From assembly GCF_016863635.1 (NCBI RefSeq), contig NZ_BOPG01000064.1, positions 105,201-169,200 on the forward strand: a DNA stretch of 64,000 nt. The letters are read 5' to 3'. Both the position numbers and the translations under genes were made by a program. This document shows positions 7,284-15,703 of the stretch, one piece after another (positions within the stretch are counted from its first letter, which is position 1; every line of letters begins with the position of its first letter). Under the pieces are notes generated by a model. It made no database searches, had not been told where the DNA came from, and saw only the letters and a list, made by a program, of their open reading frames with translations. Source of the stretch: Virgisporangium aurantiacum. Lineage in GTDB: Bacteria; Actinomycetota; Actinomycetes; Mycobacteriales; Micromonosporaceae.

Positions 7284-9077
7284 TTGGTTCGGCCCACGCG
7301 CCCGGGGCCGGCCGTCCGCACGAACGGCGACCGGCTCGCCGAAGCGCGGGAACGATTCCTCACGTCGGAGGCCGTCGAGCCCGACGAGGTGCGCGACACG
7401 ATCCTCGCGTCGTGGCAGCGGTCGCGGTACTGGAACGTCGCGGCCGACCGGATCCGGCTGCGCTACGTCCGCGATCCCGATCTCGACAGCCCGCTCATCC
7501 GCAGCGCCCTGCCGGTGCTGCGGGTGCTGCGCAACCACCTCGACGGCCAGCCGATCAGCGTCCTCCTCACCGACCCGGCCGGCCTGGTGCTGACCCGGAT
7601 GACCGGCGACGCCGACCTGGAGCGACACCTCGACCGGGTGCTGCTGGCGCCCGGGTTCAGCTACGCCGAGGAGTGGGTGGGGACCAACGGCATCGGCACG
7701 GCGCTCGAGGGCGGCCGCCCGATGCACGTCTTCGGTCATGAGCACTACGCGGAGAACCTGGAGAATCTGGCCTGCGCCGCCGCGCCCATCCACCACCCGA
7801 TCACCGGCAAGACCGTCGGGGCGGTCAACCTGACGTGCTGGTGCCGCGACGCCGGCCCGCTCCTGATCACGCTGGCCAAGACCACCACGGACCAGATCCA
7901 GCAGGCCCTGCTCGCCGACAGCGGCGCCGGCGAGTTCGCGCTGACCCGGGAGTTCCTGCGCGTCTGCCGGCGGGGCGCGGGTCTCGTCGTCGCGTTCAAC
8001 GACGACATGGTGATGATGAACGAGCATGCGCGCCGGGTGCTCGACCCGGCCGCGCAGTCGGTGCTGCTCGGCCACGCCGCCGAGACGCTCGCCGCGGGGC
8101 GCTCCGCGACCTCGGTCGTCGAGCTGCCCAACGGCTCCACCAGCCAGTTCCAGTGCCGGCCGGTGCATGCCGAGGGCCGCCTGGCCGGCGGCATCCTCCA
8201 CGTCAAGCTGATCGACCCGGTCGCCGCGCCGGTGCCGTCGGCCCGGTTCCCGCTGCCCGGTCTGATCGGTTCCGGACCGTTGTGGGCGCGCGCCGGGCAA
8301 CTCGTCGAGGCCGCCTACGCCGCGCAGGAGTGGCTCGTCGTCGAGGGCGAGCCGGGCACGGGCCGACTCACCCTGATCCGGGCCGTGTACCAGCGCCGCC
8401 ATCCCGGTGGCCGGATCACCGTGCTCGAGGCCGGCCCGGACCTCCCGGAGGCCGTCCGCCGGGAGGCGGCGAACGGCACCGGCGCGCTCGTCGTGCGGCA
8501 CATCGAGCGGCTCGGCCCGGAACAGGCCGACAGCCTGCGCTCGGTGCTGGCCGCCTCGCCGCCACGGATGGCCGAGGTCTGGGTCGCGGCGACCCTCGAC
8601 CTGAACCCGGACGACCCCGGGGCCCGCGGGCGCGTCGAACCGCGTCTCCTCGACCTGTTCGCCCGGACGGTGGAGGTGCCGCCGCTGCGCCACCACCCCG
8701 AGGACCTGCCCGACCTCGTGCCGTTCCTGCTGACCCGGCTGGTTCCGGACGGCCGGCTGCGCTGCTCGCCGGAGGCGATGCAGGTGCTGATGCGCTACAC
8801 CTGGCCGGGCAACACCGAGCAGCTCCGGCAGGTGCTCCGGAAGGTGGTCCAGCACCGGCGCACCGGCACGATCCACGCCGACGACCTGCCGCCCGAGTGC
8901 CACACGGTCAGCCGGCGGCTGCTCAGCCCGCTGGAGTCGCTCGAACGCGACGCGATCGTGCAGAGCCTGCGCGACGCGGACGGCAACAAGAGGAAGGCCG
9001 CCAAGTCGTTGGGAGTCAGCCGGGCCACCATCTACCGGAAGATCCACGAGTACGGCATCGTCCTACCGGCGCCCTGA
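7284..9077 (+). CDS. AcoR/MimR-type GAF-AAA-Fis transcriptional activator (copy 2)
   Basis: A 597-aa paralogue of the regulator at 2495-4297 with the same layout: GAF-like sensor, degenerate AAA region and C-terminal Fis helix-turn-helix (NKRKAAKSLGVSRATIYRKI). The Walker A lysine is replaced by arginine (GEPGTGRL), so ATP hydrolysis is doubtful. The TTG at 7284 is preferred: it follows GGAGGAGACGAGGG and gives the same N-terminal length as copy 1. A GTG at 7257 without a ribosome site is the alternative. It is divergent from the amidohydrolase operon and is followed after 9 bp by an ABM monooxygenase gene. Inferred: control of the second half of the propane locus. Confidence 0.87.
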   Translation: MVRPTRPGPAVRTNGDRLAEARERFLTSEAVEPDEVRDTILASWQRSRYWNVAADRIRLRYVRDPDLDSPLIRSALPVLRVLRNHLDGQPISVLLTDPAGLVLTRMTGDADLERHLDRVLLAPGFSYAEEWVGTNGIGTALEGGRPMHVFGHEHYAENLENLACAAAPIHHPITGKTVGAVNLTCWCRDAGPLLITLAKTTTDQIQQALLADSGAGEFALTREFLRVCRRGAGLVVAFNDDMVMMNEHARRVLDPAAQSVLLGHAAETLAAGRSATSVVELPNGSTSQFQCRPVHAEGRLAGGILHVKLIDPVAAPVPSARFPLPGLIGSGPLWARAGQLVEAAYAAQEWLVVEGEPGTGRLTLIRAVYQRRHPGGRITVLEAGPDLPEAVRREAANGTGALVVRHIERLGPEQADSLRSVLAASPPRMAEVWVAATLDLNPDDPGARGRVEPRLLDLFARTVEVPPLRHHPEDLPDLVPFLLTRLVPDGRLRCSPEAMQVLMRYTWPGNTEQLRQVLRKVVQHRRTGTIHADDLPPECHTVSRRLLSPLESLERDAIVQSLRDADGNKRKAAKSLGVSRATIYRKIHEYGIVLPAP

Positions 9078-9086
9078 GGAGCAGGA

Positions 9087-9413
9087 ATGATCTTCATTAC
9101 GGCCAAGTTCCGGATCCGGCCCGAACACGCCGACGAATGGCCCGAGATCGCCGACGAGTTCACCCATGCCACCCGGGCCGAGCCGGGCTGCCTGTGGTTC
9201 GAATGGTCCCGAAGCCTCGCCGACCCCACCGAGTACGTGCTGGTGGAGGCGTTCCGGGACGACGAGGCCGGCGGCGCGCACGTGCGGTCCGACCATTTCG
9301 CGAAGGCGCAGCAGACACTGCCGCCGCACCTGGCCGAGACACCACGCATCGTCAACGTCACGGTGCCGCAGGACGACTGGTCCGAACTCGGCGAGATGGC
9401 CGTCAAGGACTGA
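9087..9413 (+). CDS. ABM-fold monooxygenase-like protein
   Basis: A 108-aa single-domain protein of the antibiotic biosynthesis monooxygenase/quinol monooxygenase (YgiN-like) family, a ferredoxin-like fold working as a dimer. Seen: FITAKFRIRPEHADEW at the start, AEPGCLWFEWSRS in the middle and the DHFAKAQQTLPPHL helix. The ATG at 9087 follows gaggag and lies 9 bp after the regulator stop, so both are probably one transcript. The substrate is unknown; detoxification of quinones or aldehydes made during monooxygenase turnover is a guess. Confidence 0.85.
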   Translation: MIFITAKFRIRPEHADEWPEIADEFTHATRAEPGCLWFEWSRSLADPTEYVLVEAFRDDEAGGAHVRSDHFAKAQQTLPPHLAETPRIVNVTVPQDDWSELGEMAVKD

Positions 9414-9514
9414 TTCCGCGAGCTCACGACCAGGCGATGCGCCAGGAGCCGTCGACGACGTGCACGGTGGTCGGCACCGATGCAGTTTCGCGGTTGGACA
9501 GGCTTCGGGGTTGG

Positions 9515-9599
9515 CTCCATGATCGTTAGCGTCGCGACGTTTTTGCTGTTTTCGCCGTCTCGGGACAGCAGAAACGTCGCACCGCTTTCGATCATGGAG
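9515..9599. repeat. 85-bp nested palindromic element
   Basis: Outer arms CTCCATGATCG (9515-9525) and CGATCATGGAG (9589-9599) are perfect complements. Inner arms at 9534-9549 and 9565-9580 match at 15 of 16 positions, around a 15-nt loop. It lies between the convergent ABM and GT-C genes, where it can act as a bidirectional terminator. The two-tier structure suggests a dispersed intergenic palindromic unit. I saw no second copy in this window. Confidence 0.65.
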
Positions 9600-9668
9600 T
9601 GATCGGAGCATCCACCGTCGCGCCAGCCGCCGCCGGCGCCGCCCCGGCGCTCCCGAACTGAGCGGACC

Positions 9669-10976
9669 TCAGCCGCGATCGACCCGGGTGTACAGGCGGT
9701 CGGCCGGGTCGATCGGTGTGCCACCGGTGGGCGCCGGCGGGTCGGGTTCGACGAGCGTTGCCGTCGGGTCGACCGCAATGTCTTTCGGGACCCCGGTGGC
9801 GGTGGGTGACGCGGCGTCGCGGAGCAGGGTGTAGCCGGTGATCACGACCGCGGCGAGCATGAGCGTCGACAGTATCCGGGGGTCGACGAACGGGCTGTGC
9901 GGGCCGCCGTTGGACAGGAACGGCAGGTAGGACAGTGCGGACGCGGCCTGGACGATCAGCGGCAGGTACCACAGGCGGGGACGGTAGAACGCCAGCGCGA
10001 CGGTCAGCAGATCCGTCAGGTAGAAGTAGCGTTCGTGCATCGACGGCAGCAGGAACGGCACGGTGACGGCGAAGCACGCGGCGGCCGTGACGATCCGGGT
10101 CCGGTCGAGGTCGACCCGGGCCGCGACCAGCGCGTAGCAGATGCCGAGCACGACGGCGATCGTGAACACGTAGCCGAGATTGCGCAGGACGCCGCCGGCG
10201 TAGTCGATCTGCAGATACTGGAACACCGACGGCGCGGAGCGGGCCAGGCCGCCCTTGTCGTCGGTCTGGCTGGAGTACACGGTGAGCAACTCGACCGGAT
10301 CGCGGCCGGCGGCGATCGCGGGAAGGTCCAGAAGCAGGTAGACCGCGGGGAGGGCGAGCAGGACCCGCCAGCGCACCCTGCCGGCCAGCACCAGCAGGAG
10401 TAGCACCGGAAGGATGAAGACGCCCTGCGGCTTGACCGCGACGGCGGTGGCGAAGAAGGCGACTGCCCACCAGTGGCGGTCGCGTAGCAGCAGGTACAGG
10501 CCGCCGAGCGCGAACCCCGCCCACACCGACTCGCACTGTCCGTACATCGACGCGTTGACCACGACGGTCGGGAGAAACGCGGTGACGAGCGCGGCCAGGG
10601 TCGGTATCCGCCAGCCCGGGTACCGGAGGGCGACCAGGCGGTACATGAAGTAGACGACCATGGCGTCGAACAGCGCGAAGATCAGCTTGATCTTGAGCAG
10701 CGTGGCACCCGGCAGGAACCCGGCGACGACCAGCAGGTAGAGGAACGGCGCGTTGTAGTTGCCGATCGGCTCGCGCAGCCCCGATATCCCGCCGGCCGCC
10801 CAGAGCTGGTCGTACCAGCTCCGGAACACCACCAGGTCGGTGGTGACGTAGTTGCGGCCGACCACGCGGACGACAACCGCGAGCACCACCAGGGCGGCGA
10901 GGATCAGCCGCTCAGCCGGCGGCACCGCCCGGATCGCCGCGAGCCGTTGCCGGCCCCAGGAGTACCAGAGGGACAT
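9669..10976 (-). CDS. GT-C type membrane glycosyltransferase (mannosyltransferase-like)
   Basis: A 435-aa multi-pass membrane protein with about nine or ten hydrophobic helices, a short first-loop acidic motif (TTDLVVFRSWYDQLW), an ASMYGQCESVW motif and a MHERYFYL loop. These are typical of GT-C, polyprenyl-phosphate-sugar-dependent transferases of actinobacteria. It probably transfers a sugar to a cell-envelope acceptor on the outer face of the membrane; acceptor and sugar are unknown. The start chosen is the ATG at 10976; an in-frame TTG at 11057 would add 27 residues. The C-terminal 50 residues are Pro/Thr-rich and cytoplasmic or linker-like. Confidence 0.82.
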   Translation of the reverse strand: MSLWYSWGRQRLAAIRAVPPAERLILAALVVLAVVVRVVGRNYVTTDLVVFRSWYDQLWAAGGISGLREPIGNYNAPFLYLLVVAGFLPGATLLKIKLIFALFDAMVVYFMYRLVALRYPGWRIPTLAALVTAFLPTVVVNASMYGQCESVWAGFALGGLYLLLRDRHWWAVAFFATAVAVKPQGVFILPVLLLLVLAGRVRWRVLLALPAVYLLLDLPAIAAGRDPVELLTVYSSQTDDKGGLARSAPSVFQYLQIDYAGGVLRNLGYVFTIAVVLGICYALVAARVDLDRTRIVTAAACFAVTVPFLLPSMHERYFYLTDLLTVALAFYRPRLWYLPLIVQAASALSYLPFLSNGGPHSPFVDPRILSTLMLAAVVITGYTLLRDAASPTATGVPKDIAVDPTATLVEPDPPAPTGGTPIDPADRLYTRVDRG

Positions 10977-11075
10977 GAGGGGATCGCCGTTCGCAGAGTG
11001 GGACAGGGTGAGCAGGTGCCAGCACCGACCCTCTCTCACCGGTGACGCCACCGGCAAACCGGCTCGCCGCCGAGC

Positions 11076-14000
11076 TCACCCGCGGACCGCCGCGATGACG
11101 GTCTGGTCGACCCGGCTACCGGCCGACCCGGCGGCGCCGACCCGCAACGACAGCGCCTGTCCGGCGGCGAGGGTGGGCAGCGTGGCCCGGTACCGGCCGT
11201 CGGTCGGGGTGACCCGCGCCGGTTGCCAGGTCGCTCCGTCGTCGACCGACGTCCACAGCCGGAACTCCGTGATCCGTTGCGGTTTCACGCCGATCGCCTG
11301 GCGGACGTCGAACAGGGCCGGCCCGCCGGCGACCGGACGGTTGTCCGCGTCCAACGGGAGTTCGTAGTCCACCGACAGGAGTGGCACCGGCACCGTGCCG
11401 GTGCCCGTCGGGCCGGTCGACCGGAACGTCCACTCGGAACTGATCCGCTTCGGCGCGGCGAGCGTCGGCCCCGGCTCCACGTCGAACACGAGACGGTAGT
11501 CGCCCGTGCCGGTCGGAACGGCGAACTCGCCGACGTTCGTCTGCGTCGAGCCGACGAGGGATCCGCCGCGGAACAGTCGCATCGACTCGGTCATGCCGTC
11601 GAGCGGCCAGCAGTTGAACCGCTGGTGCCGATCGGTGAGCGTCGTCAGGTGGAACAGCAGGACCCCCCGGGTGCGCATCGGCGGACGCGGGACGCAGGAG
11701 CTGTACGACTCGCCCGGATCGTCGTACCAGTCCGAGTGAATCGGTTGCCGGGCCCACGTCTTCGCCTGACGGCTTCCGGCCGCGAGCATGTGATACGGCT
11801 CCTGGGTAACGATCCCGTCGGCGTAGAACACCTCGTCCTGCCACACGAATCCGGGTGTCAGGTAGTCGGTGCGGGTCTCCGGAAGGTCGGTGGTCCGGGA
11901 GTCGACGACGTACCAGCCGTCCGGGCCCAGTGCCGACCGCGCGAACACCGTCGGCCCGTCGATGCGGTGGAACCGCTGCTCGATGCGGGCCATCCGATCC
12001 TTCTCGGCGGCCGTCACGTGGTGTGTCGGGTCCGCCGGGATGCCCGACTGCCACGTGTGGACGATGTCGTAGTAGCTGCCCGGCGCCTTGAGCCCGAACG
12101 AGGCGTTCACCCGGTACGTGCCGATCGTCGCGCCGTCGTTCGGCTCCGCGTGGACGGTCCAGTCGCGGGCCGCGTCGCCCCAGGCCCACACCGACGCGCC
12201 GAACCCGAGGCCCTGTGCGCCCCGCTGATCGACGCCGATCGCCACCGAGGCCGCCTCGGTGTCGGCACCCTCCACTGTGGACTTCACGCGTTTCGCCCGG
12301 CCGGCATCGATCGTCACGGTCGTGTCGGACCGGACCTCGACGTCGGGATCGCCGAGGATCCCACCGGTGCCTCCATTCCCGAACTGTCCGAAGGACGCCA
12401 GGACGCTGTACCGCCCGGCCGCCACCCGGATCGTCGCCGTCCCGCCCGCGACGACACCCACGCCGCCGAGGTGCAAAGCCGGATCGTCGAGGTTGTTCAC
12501 CTGGATGTTCAGGAATCCGGCGACCCCGCCCGGCAACAGCCCGGTGGCGAACGTCAGATCGTGGATCGGCGCCTCGATCTCGAACGTCACGGGTGTGCGG
12601 GCGAGGACCGCGCCGTCGTCGCCGTGGGCCGTCACCAACGCGGTGTAGAAACCCGGTGCGGCGGTCCGATCGACGGTGACGGTGCTGGTGACCGTTCCGC
12701 CACCCGCCGGCGTCAGGCGGGTCGTCGACAACCGCGCGCCCGCCGCCGATCGTCCGGCGTGGTCGGTCACCGCGACGTCGAGCGTCACCTCGGCCGGTCG
12801 GGTGCCGGTGTTCGTCCAGGAGAGGAGCCGGTCCCGGTCCTGCCGGCCGAGGTTGACGACGCCCTGCCCGGCGACCACCCCGTCGAGCGCGGCAGCCGCG
12901 TCGAGACGACCCGCGCCGACGGTGTAGACGTCGGTGGTCCGGGCCGCGTCCGCGGCACCGACGAGCGCCGCCTTCACCTGCGCGGCCGACCAGTCCGGAT
13001 GCCGGCCGACGAGCAGCGCGGCCGCACCGGCCACGTGCGGGGTGGCCATCGAGGTGCCCGATGCGGACACGTACCGGTCGTCGATCGGCCGGCCCATCGT
13101 GGTGCCGGCGGCGCGGGCCGCGACGATGTCGACGCCCGGTGCGACGATCTCGGGCTTGGCCGCGCCGCTCGTCTGCACGGGACCGCGGGTGGAGAAGCCG
13201 GCGACGGTGTCGGTGCCGTCGACCGCGCCGACGGTGAGCGCACCGGCGGCGGCCGCGGGGGAGGGGACGTCGCGCCCGTACGAACCGCTGTTGCCGGCGG
13301 CCACCACGAACAGCGCACCCGTCCGCGCGGTCAGCGCGTCCAGCGCCTGCGACAACGGGTCGGTGCCGTCGCTGGGCTCGTATCCGCCCAGGCTCATGTT
13401 GACCACGTCGGCGCGGGCCGCGGCCCACTCCATTCCGGCGATGACCTGTGAGTCGTAGCCGGAGCCGTTGTCGTCGAGGACCTTGCCGACGAGCAGCTCC
13501 GCGTCCGGTGCGACGCCGCGCCGGGCACCGCCAACTCCGGCACCCGAGCCGGCCGCGGTGGCGGCAACGTGGGTGCCGTGGCCGACGCGGTCCACGGCGT
13601 CGCCGCCGTCGACGGTGAAGTCGGCCCGGTCGGTCACGCGTCCGACGAGGTCGGGGTGGGTGAAGTCGGCGCCGGTGTCCAGGACGGCCACGCGGGCGCC
13701 CCGACCGGTGGCGCCGGCGGCCCACGCCCGCGGCGCGGACACCTGCTTCAGGTTCCGGTCGATCCCAGTTCCGTCCACTGTGGACAGTGCGGACGCCGTG
13801 ACCCGGCGGTCCAGCCACACCTTCGTGCCGGCGGATTGGGCCGACGGACCTGACCGGTCGCCCACGAGCGCCGCCAGCACGCCCGCCCCGCCGGACTTCG
13901 GTGCGCGACCGGCCACGGCGCCGATGCTCGGCAGGTCGTGCCTGGCGGTCAGCTGCCCGGTGAGTTGCTCCGTGGCGACGCGAGCGGAGCCACCACCGGA

Positions 14001-14426
14001 CCGGACGATCAGCGGCAGTTCGGCCGAACGCGCGTCGTCGTAGCCGTTCTGCACCAGCGTCGTCACGTCGAACAGGTCCGGGTCCAGCACCGAACCGAGC
14101 AACGGCGCCACCGCCGACGGAATGACCGTGACGTGCCCGTCCGGATCGCAGTGCCGGGTCATGACGCCACTCGCCGCCACCGGCTGCACCGACACCGCCG
14201 CGCATCCCGACGGTCGGCCGGTGACGGTGACGACATCGCCCGTCAACAGCGTGACGCGGTACGTCCTCCCGGCCGGAACCGCCGGAACCGCCGCCGGAAC
14301 CGCCGCCCCCGACGTCACCGGTCCGGCGCCGGTCCCGCCACGACCGGGATCGGCTCCCGCCGGCCCACCGAGTGTGCCGACGACGACCATCGCCGTCAGC
14401 GCCCAGCCCCACGCCCGGACCCTCAT
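11076..14426 (-). CDS. Secreted subtilisin-family (S8) serine protease
   Basis: A 1116-aa exported protease. In order: a signal peptide at about residues 1-26, an Ala/Pro/Val-rich linker, a prodomain beginning RVTLLTGDVV, a peptidase S8 domain with Asp near 249 (VLDTGAD), His near 284 (GHGTHVA) and Ser near 459 (SGTSMATPH), then about 600 residues of beta-sandwich-like C-terminal modules. The start chosen is the ATG at 14426 behind gaagggg; an upstream in-frame ATG at 14450 has a poorer context. It is inferred to digest protein outside the cell. A second protein at 28243-30066 shares the flanking domains but lacks the catalytic one. Confidence 0.93.
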   Translation of the reverse strand: MRVRAWGWALTAMVVVGTLGGPAGADPGRGGTGAGPVTSGAAVPAAVPAVPAGRTYRVTLLTGDVVTVTGRPSGCAAVSVQPVAASGVMTRHCDPDGHVTVIPSAVAPLLGSVLDPDLFDVTTLVQNGYDDARSAELPLIVRSGGGSARVATEQLTGQLTARHDLPSIGAVAGRAPKSGGAGVLAALVGDRSGPSAQSAGTKVWLDRRVTASALSTVDGTGIDRNLKQVSAPRAWAAGATGRGARVAVLDTGADFTHPDLVGRVTDRADFTVDGGDAVDRVGHGTHVAATAAGSGAGVGGARRGVAPDAELLVGKVLDDNGSGYDSQVIAGMEWAAARADVVNMSLGGYEPSDGTDPLSQALDALTARTGALFVVAAGNSGSYGRDVPSPAAAAGALTVGAVDGTDTVAGFSTRGPVQTSGAAKPEIVAPGVDIVAARAAGTTMGRPIDDRYVSASGTSMATPHVAGAAALLVGRHPDWSAAQVKAALVGAADAARTTDVYTVGAGRLDAAAALDGVVAGQGVVNLGRQDRDRLLSWTNTGTRPAEVTLDVAVTDHAGRSAAGARLSTTRLTPAGGGTVTSTVTVDRTAAPGFYTALVTAHGDDGAVLARTPVTFEIEAPIHDLTFATGLLPGGVAGFLNIQVNNLDDPALHLGGVGVVAGGTATIRVAAGRYSVLASFGQFGNGGTGGILGDPDVEVRSDTTVTIDAGRAKRVKSTVEGADTEAASVAIGVDQRGAQGLGFGASVWAWGDAARDWTVHAEPNDGATIGTYRVNASFGLKAPGSYYDIVHTWQSGIPADPTHHVTAAEKDRMARIEQRFHRIDGPTVFARSALGPDGWYVVDSRTTDLPETRTDYLTPGFVWQDEVFYADGIVTQEPYHMLAAGSRQAKTWARQPIHSDWYDDPGESYSSCVPRPPMRTRGVLLFHLTTLTDRHQRFNCWPLDGMTESMRLFRGGSLVGSTQTNVGEFAVPTGTGDYRLVFDVEPGPTLAAPKRISSEWTFRSTGPTGTGTVPVPLLSVDYELPLDADNRPVAGGPALFDVRQAIGVKPQRITEFRLWTSVDDGATWQPARVTPTDGRYRATLPTLAAGQALSLRVGAAGSAGSRVDQTVIAAVRG

Positions 14427-14596
14427 CGACGCCCCTTCCCGCGGTGTCATTCACGCCTGCACATGCTTCGACACCGACGGCGCCGCCTCCGTTTACCACG
14501 ACCGGGAGCTCGCTCGTCGAGGTTCAGCGGCGGCGACGCAGGAAGAGGGTCCACCGCGCGCCGCAGCCGCCGGCGCCAACCACGTCACGTCTCCGG

Positions 14597-15076
14597 TCAG
14601 GCTGCGGCGAGGGCGAGGGTGAGGCAGAAGCCGAGCAGTGCGGCTCCCTGGAGGGTGGCGCGGAGGTTGATGATCGAGTCCCAGCGTTGCTGAAGCTGGC
14701 GTGCTTCGGCCGGCACCCGGCCGGCCTCGGCCGCCGCGATGAAGACCTTGTTGATCGGTAGTGAGATCCGGTTGAACAGGACCAGCCAGACCAGCAGCAG
14801 GAGCAGGGCGATCCCCGCGGGGACGCCGGCGGCTGGGCGGCCGGTGAGGAACGCGGTGAGCGTGGTCGCGGCGCCGGCGATCACGCTGAGGATGCCCGGC
14901 AGGGGCATGCGGGCGTTGCCGTAGCGGTGGGACAGGCCGACGACGCGGGTCAGCGTGGCGTCGTCGACAGCGGCGTACGTCGGGCGCATGACCAGGGCGC
15001 CGAGCGTGTCGGTGCCGAAGATGACGGCGGTGGCAAGCGCGGCGGTGGTGGCGAGGACGTCGAGGAGCACGGTCAT
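14597..15076 (-). CDS. DUF1772 membrane protein
   Basis: A 159-aa protein with four predicted membrane helices, in the DUF1772/anthrone-oxygenase-like family. Seen: ATTAALATAVIFGTDTLGALV at the start, an RYGNARMPLPG loop, and NRISLPINKVF before the last helix. The ATG at 15076 has a taggagag ribosome site. It is divergent from the TetR gene, with two tandem palindromes between the two starts, so it is almost certainly the TetR target. The biochemical role is unknown. Confidence 0.82.
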   Translation of the reverse strand: MTVLLDVLATTAALATAVIFGTDTLGALVMRPTYAAVDDATLTRVVGLSHRYGNARMPLPGILSVIAGAATTLTAFLTGRPAAGVPAGIALLLLLVWLVLFNRISLPINKVFIAAAEAGRVPAEARQLQQRWDSIINLRATLQGAALLGFCLTLALAAA

Positions 15077-15090
15077 GATCTCTCCTAGAA

Positions 15091-15122
15091 TCTAGCGTTG
15101 CTAGAAATCTAGCACTGCTAGG
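15091..15122. promoter_or_regulatory. Tandem TetR operators
   Basis: TCTAGCGTTGCTAGA (15091-15105) is a perfect 6-3-6 palindrome. TCTAGCACTGCTAGG (15108-15122) repeats it with one mismatch, centre-to-centre 17 bp apart. Both lie in the 54-bp divergent gap between DUF1772 and the TetR start, so the regulator probably represses both genes. Confidence 0.75.
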
Positions 15123-15130
15123 ATGCGGAT

Positions 15131-15664
15131 GTGAAGGCACCGACGAAAGCGCAACTGGCCCGTGCCGGCCGGCGGGATCGGATCGTCGCCGCGGCGCGGG
15201 AGATCGCCGAGGTGGACGGGTGGCCGGCGGTCACCGTGCGACGGCTGGCCGACACGATCGGCTTCAGCCAGCCGGTTCTCTACGGGCACTTCCCCGACGG
15301 CCGGGACGGCATCATCCGGGCGGTGGCCCTGGCCGGCTTCGCCCGGCTCGCCGAACTGCTGACCGCCGCGGGTGACCTGGCCGGAATCGGCGCGGCGTAC
15401 CTCGACTTCGCCCGCTCGCAGCCCGCGACGTACGAGGCGATGTTCTCGATGCCGACCGACCTGGAGTTCGCCCGGCCCACCACGCCCGAGCAGCTGCGCG
15501 CCGGATTCCGCCCGCTGCTGTCCACCATGGGCGACGAGACCCGGGCGGAGGTCCTGTGGAGCGCGCTGCACGGCCTCGCCGACCTGTCCCGGCACGGCCG
15601 CCTGCGGCCCGACCACGAGACGGCCCGTGTCGACACGCTGATCGGCCTGTTCGGGCCGGAGTAA
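15131..15664 (+). CDS. TetR-family repressor
   Basis: A 177-aa regulator. The N-terminal helix-turn-helix at about residues 15-65 shows TVRRLADTIGFSQPVLYGHF, the classical TetR DNA-recognition region; the C-terminal part is a small ligand/dimer domain. The start is the GTG at 15131; the ATG at 15123 runs straight into a stop. The two palindromes end 8 bp before the start codon, which points to autorepression and repression of the divergent DUF1772 gene. The ligand is unknown. Confidence 0.88.
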   Translation: MKAPTKAQLARAGRRDRIVAAAREIAEVDGWPAVTVRRLADTIGFSQPVLYGHFPDGRDGIIRAVALAGFARLAELLTAAGDLAGIGAAYLDFARSQPATYEAMFSMPTDLEFARPTTPEQLRAGFRPLLSTMGDETRAEVLWSALHGLADLSRHGRLRPDHETARVDTLIGLFGPE

Positions 15665-15703
15665 CTCGGCCCTCACCTCGACCGGCGCCGGCCGCCCCAG
15701 GGG

